DNA from: Gammaproteobacteria bacterium
GTDB taxonomy: Bacteria; Pseudomonadota; Gammaproteobacteria; Tenderiales; Tenderiaceae
Assembly: GCA_027001525.1 (NCBI GenBank)
Contig: JALTMR010000229.1
Coordinates: 1 to 5,437, forward strand
Length of the DNA stretch: 5,437 nt
Reading direction: 5' to 3'
Part shown: positions 5,363-5,437 of the stretch, piece by piece
How the letters are laid out: every line of letters starts with the position of its first letter
How positions within the stretch are numbered: position 1 is the stretch's first letter
Made by a program: the position numbers and the translations under genes
Notes under the pieces: generated by a model
The model's database searches: none
What the model was told of the DNA's origin: nothing
Seen by the model: the letters and a program-made list of their open reading frames with translations, nothing else

Positions 5363-5416
5363 AATTTATCGTAGCACGCACGGTAATACTAAATCAACAT
5401 TCGTGCTACCGAAATT
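5363..5416. repeat. Imperfect inverted repeat over the possible promoter of the exported-protein genes
   Basis: The left arm runs 5363-5378 and the right arm 5402-5416, separated by 23 bases. The inner 8 bases, GTAGCACG and CGTGCTAC, match perfectly, and the outer AATTT and AAATT also match, with a 2-3 base irregularity between. The centres of the inner arms are 31 bases apart, about three helical turns, which would place both half-sites on the same face of the DNA. An operator for a dimeric or looping regulator is one reading; a remnant of a small mobile element is another. Confidence 0.55.
5368..5397 (-). promoter_or_regulatory. Possible sigma-70 promoter for the exported-protein genes
   Basis: On the - strand TTGATT (complement of 5392-5397) and TACGAT (complement of 5368-5373) are separated by 18 bases; each matches four of six consensus bases. 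Transcription would start near 5361 and give a leader of about 160 bases containing the hairpin at 5260-5284. The -35 lies in the spacer and the -10 in one arm of the inverted repeat at 5363-5416. The match is modest and other weak candidates exist in this region. Confidence 0.3.
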
Positions 5417-5437
5417 GGACCCGCAAAAGACATCCGG

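Larger units (their letters stand above)
5202..5437. other. Noncoding region at the right edge, leader and control region of the barrel gene
   Basis: No convincing gene is present in these 236 bases. Besides the ribosome-binding site, leader hairpin, inverted repeat and possible promoter listed separately, it contains a tandem AAGACC-T-AAGACC (5308-5320) and two copies of ACCCAAA (5318-5324 and 5335-5341) spaced 17 bases apart. None of these matches a riboswitch class I recognise. The neighbouring gene to the right is outside the window. Confidence 0.5.

Noticed and set aside
5363..5416. Integron attC site reading of the inverted repeat
   Set aside because: The core GTTRRRY and RYYYAAC boxes are not at the arm ends, and there is no integrase or cassette context.
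5359..5437. Open frame from an ATG at 5359 to the right edge on the + strand
   Set aside because: Only 26 codons are visible, with no well-placed ribosome-binding site, and it runs through the inverted repeat; it is probably chance, though the sequence beyond the edge would decide.

Overview
This window looks like chromosomal DNA from a gammaproteobacterium. It is GC-rich and tightly packed. The MutS fragment and the 7Fe ferredoxin match my memory of Escherichia coli MutS and Azotobacter vinelandii ferredoxin I very closely, and the mutS-fdxA order is known from Pseudomonas-type genomes. A sulfur-oxidising or Chromatiales-like host is a guess and cannot be settled from this sequence. No phage, insertion sequence, CRISPR, tRNA or rRNA gene is visible.

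Left part, + strand (1-1116): the 3' quarter of mutS runs in from the left edge, followed after about 100 bases by fdxA. A GC-rich hairpin with T-tracts on both sides closes fdxA and probably also ends the opposing transcript.

Middle part, - strand (1139-2755): a DHH/DHHA1 phosphoesterase gene is followed 26 bases later by a UspA-like universal stress protein gene, and the two are probably co-transcribed. Upstream of the pair lie 186 bases with several GC hairpins, one a plausible terminator of the preceding operon, and a Fur-box-like palindrome.

Right part, - strand (2756-5437): three genes for exported proteins are transcribed leftward in the order outer-membrane beta-barrel (MetA-of-phenol-degradation type), small DUF3347-like periplasmic protein, DUF4198-like periplasmic protein. 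The last two are 5 bases apart. A perfect terminator-like hairpin sits between the barrel gene and the other two and probably makes the barrel the most abundant product. The upstream region (5202-5437) holds a long imperfect inverted repeat over a possible promoter and a strong leader hairpin.

The most interesting observation is that all three exported proteins are predicted to be cut directly before a histidine, giving mature N-termini HHGG, HPGH and HYPL. An N-terminal histidine is the hallmark of copper 'histidine brace' proteins such as CopC and lytic polysaccharide monooxygenases, and DUF3347 and DUF4198 proteins are often linked to metals. A periplasm/outer-membrane metal-handling cassette is therefore a reasonable hypothesis, but the sequence does not identify the metal or the direction of transport.
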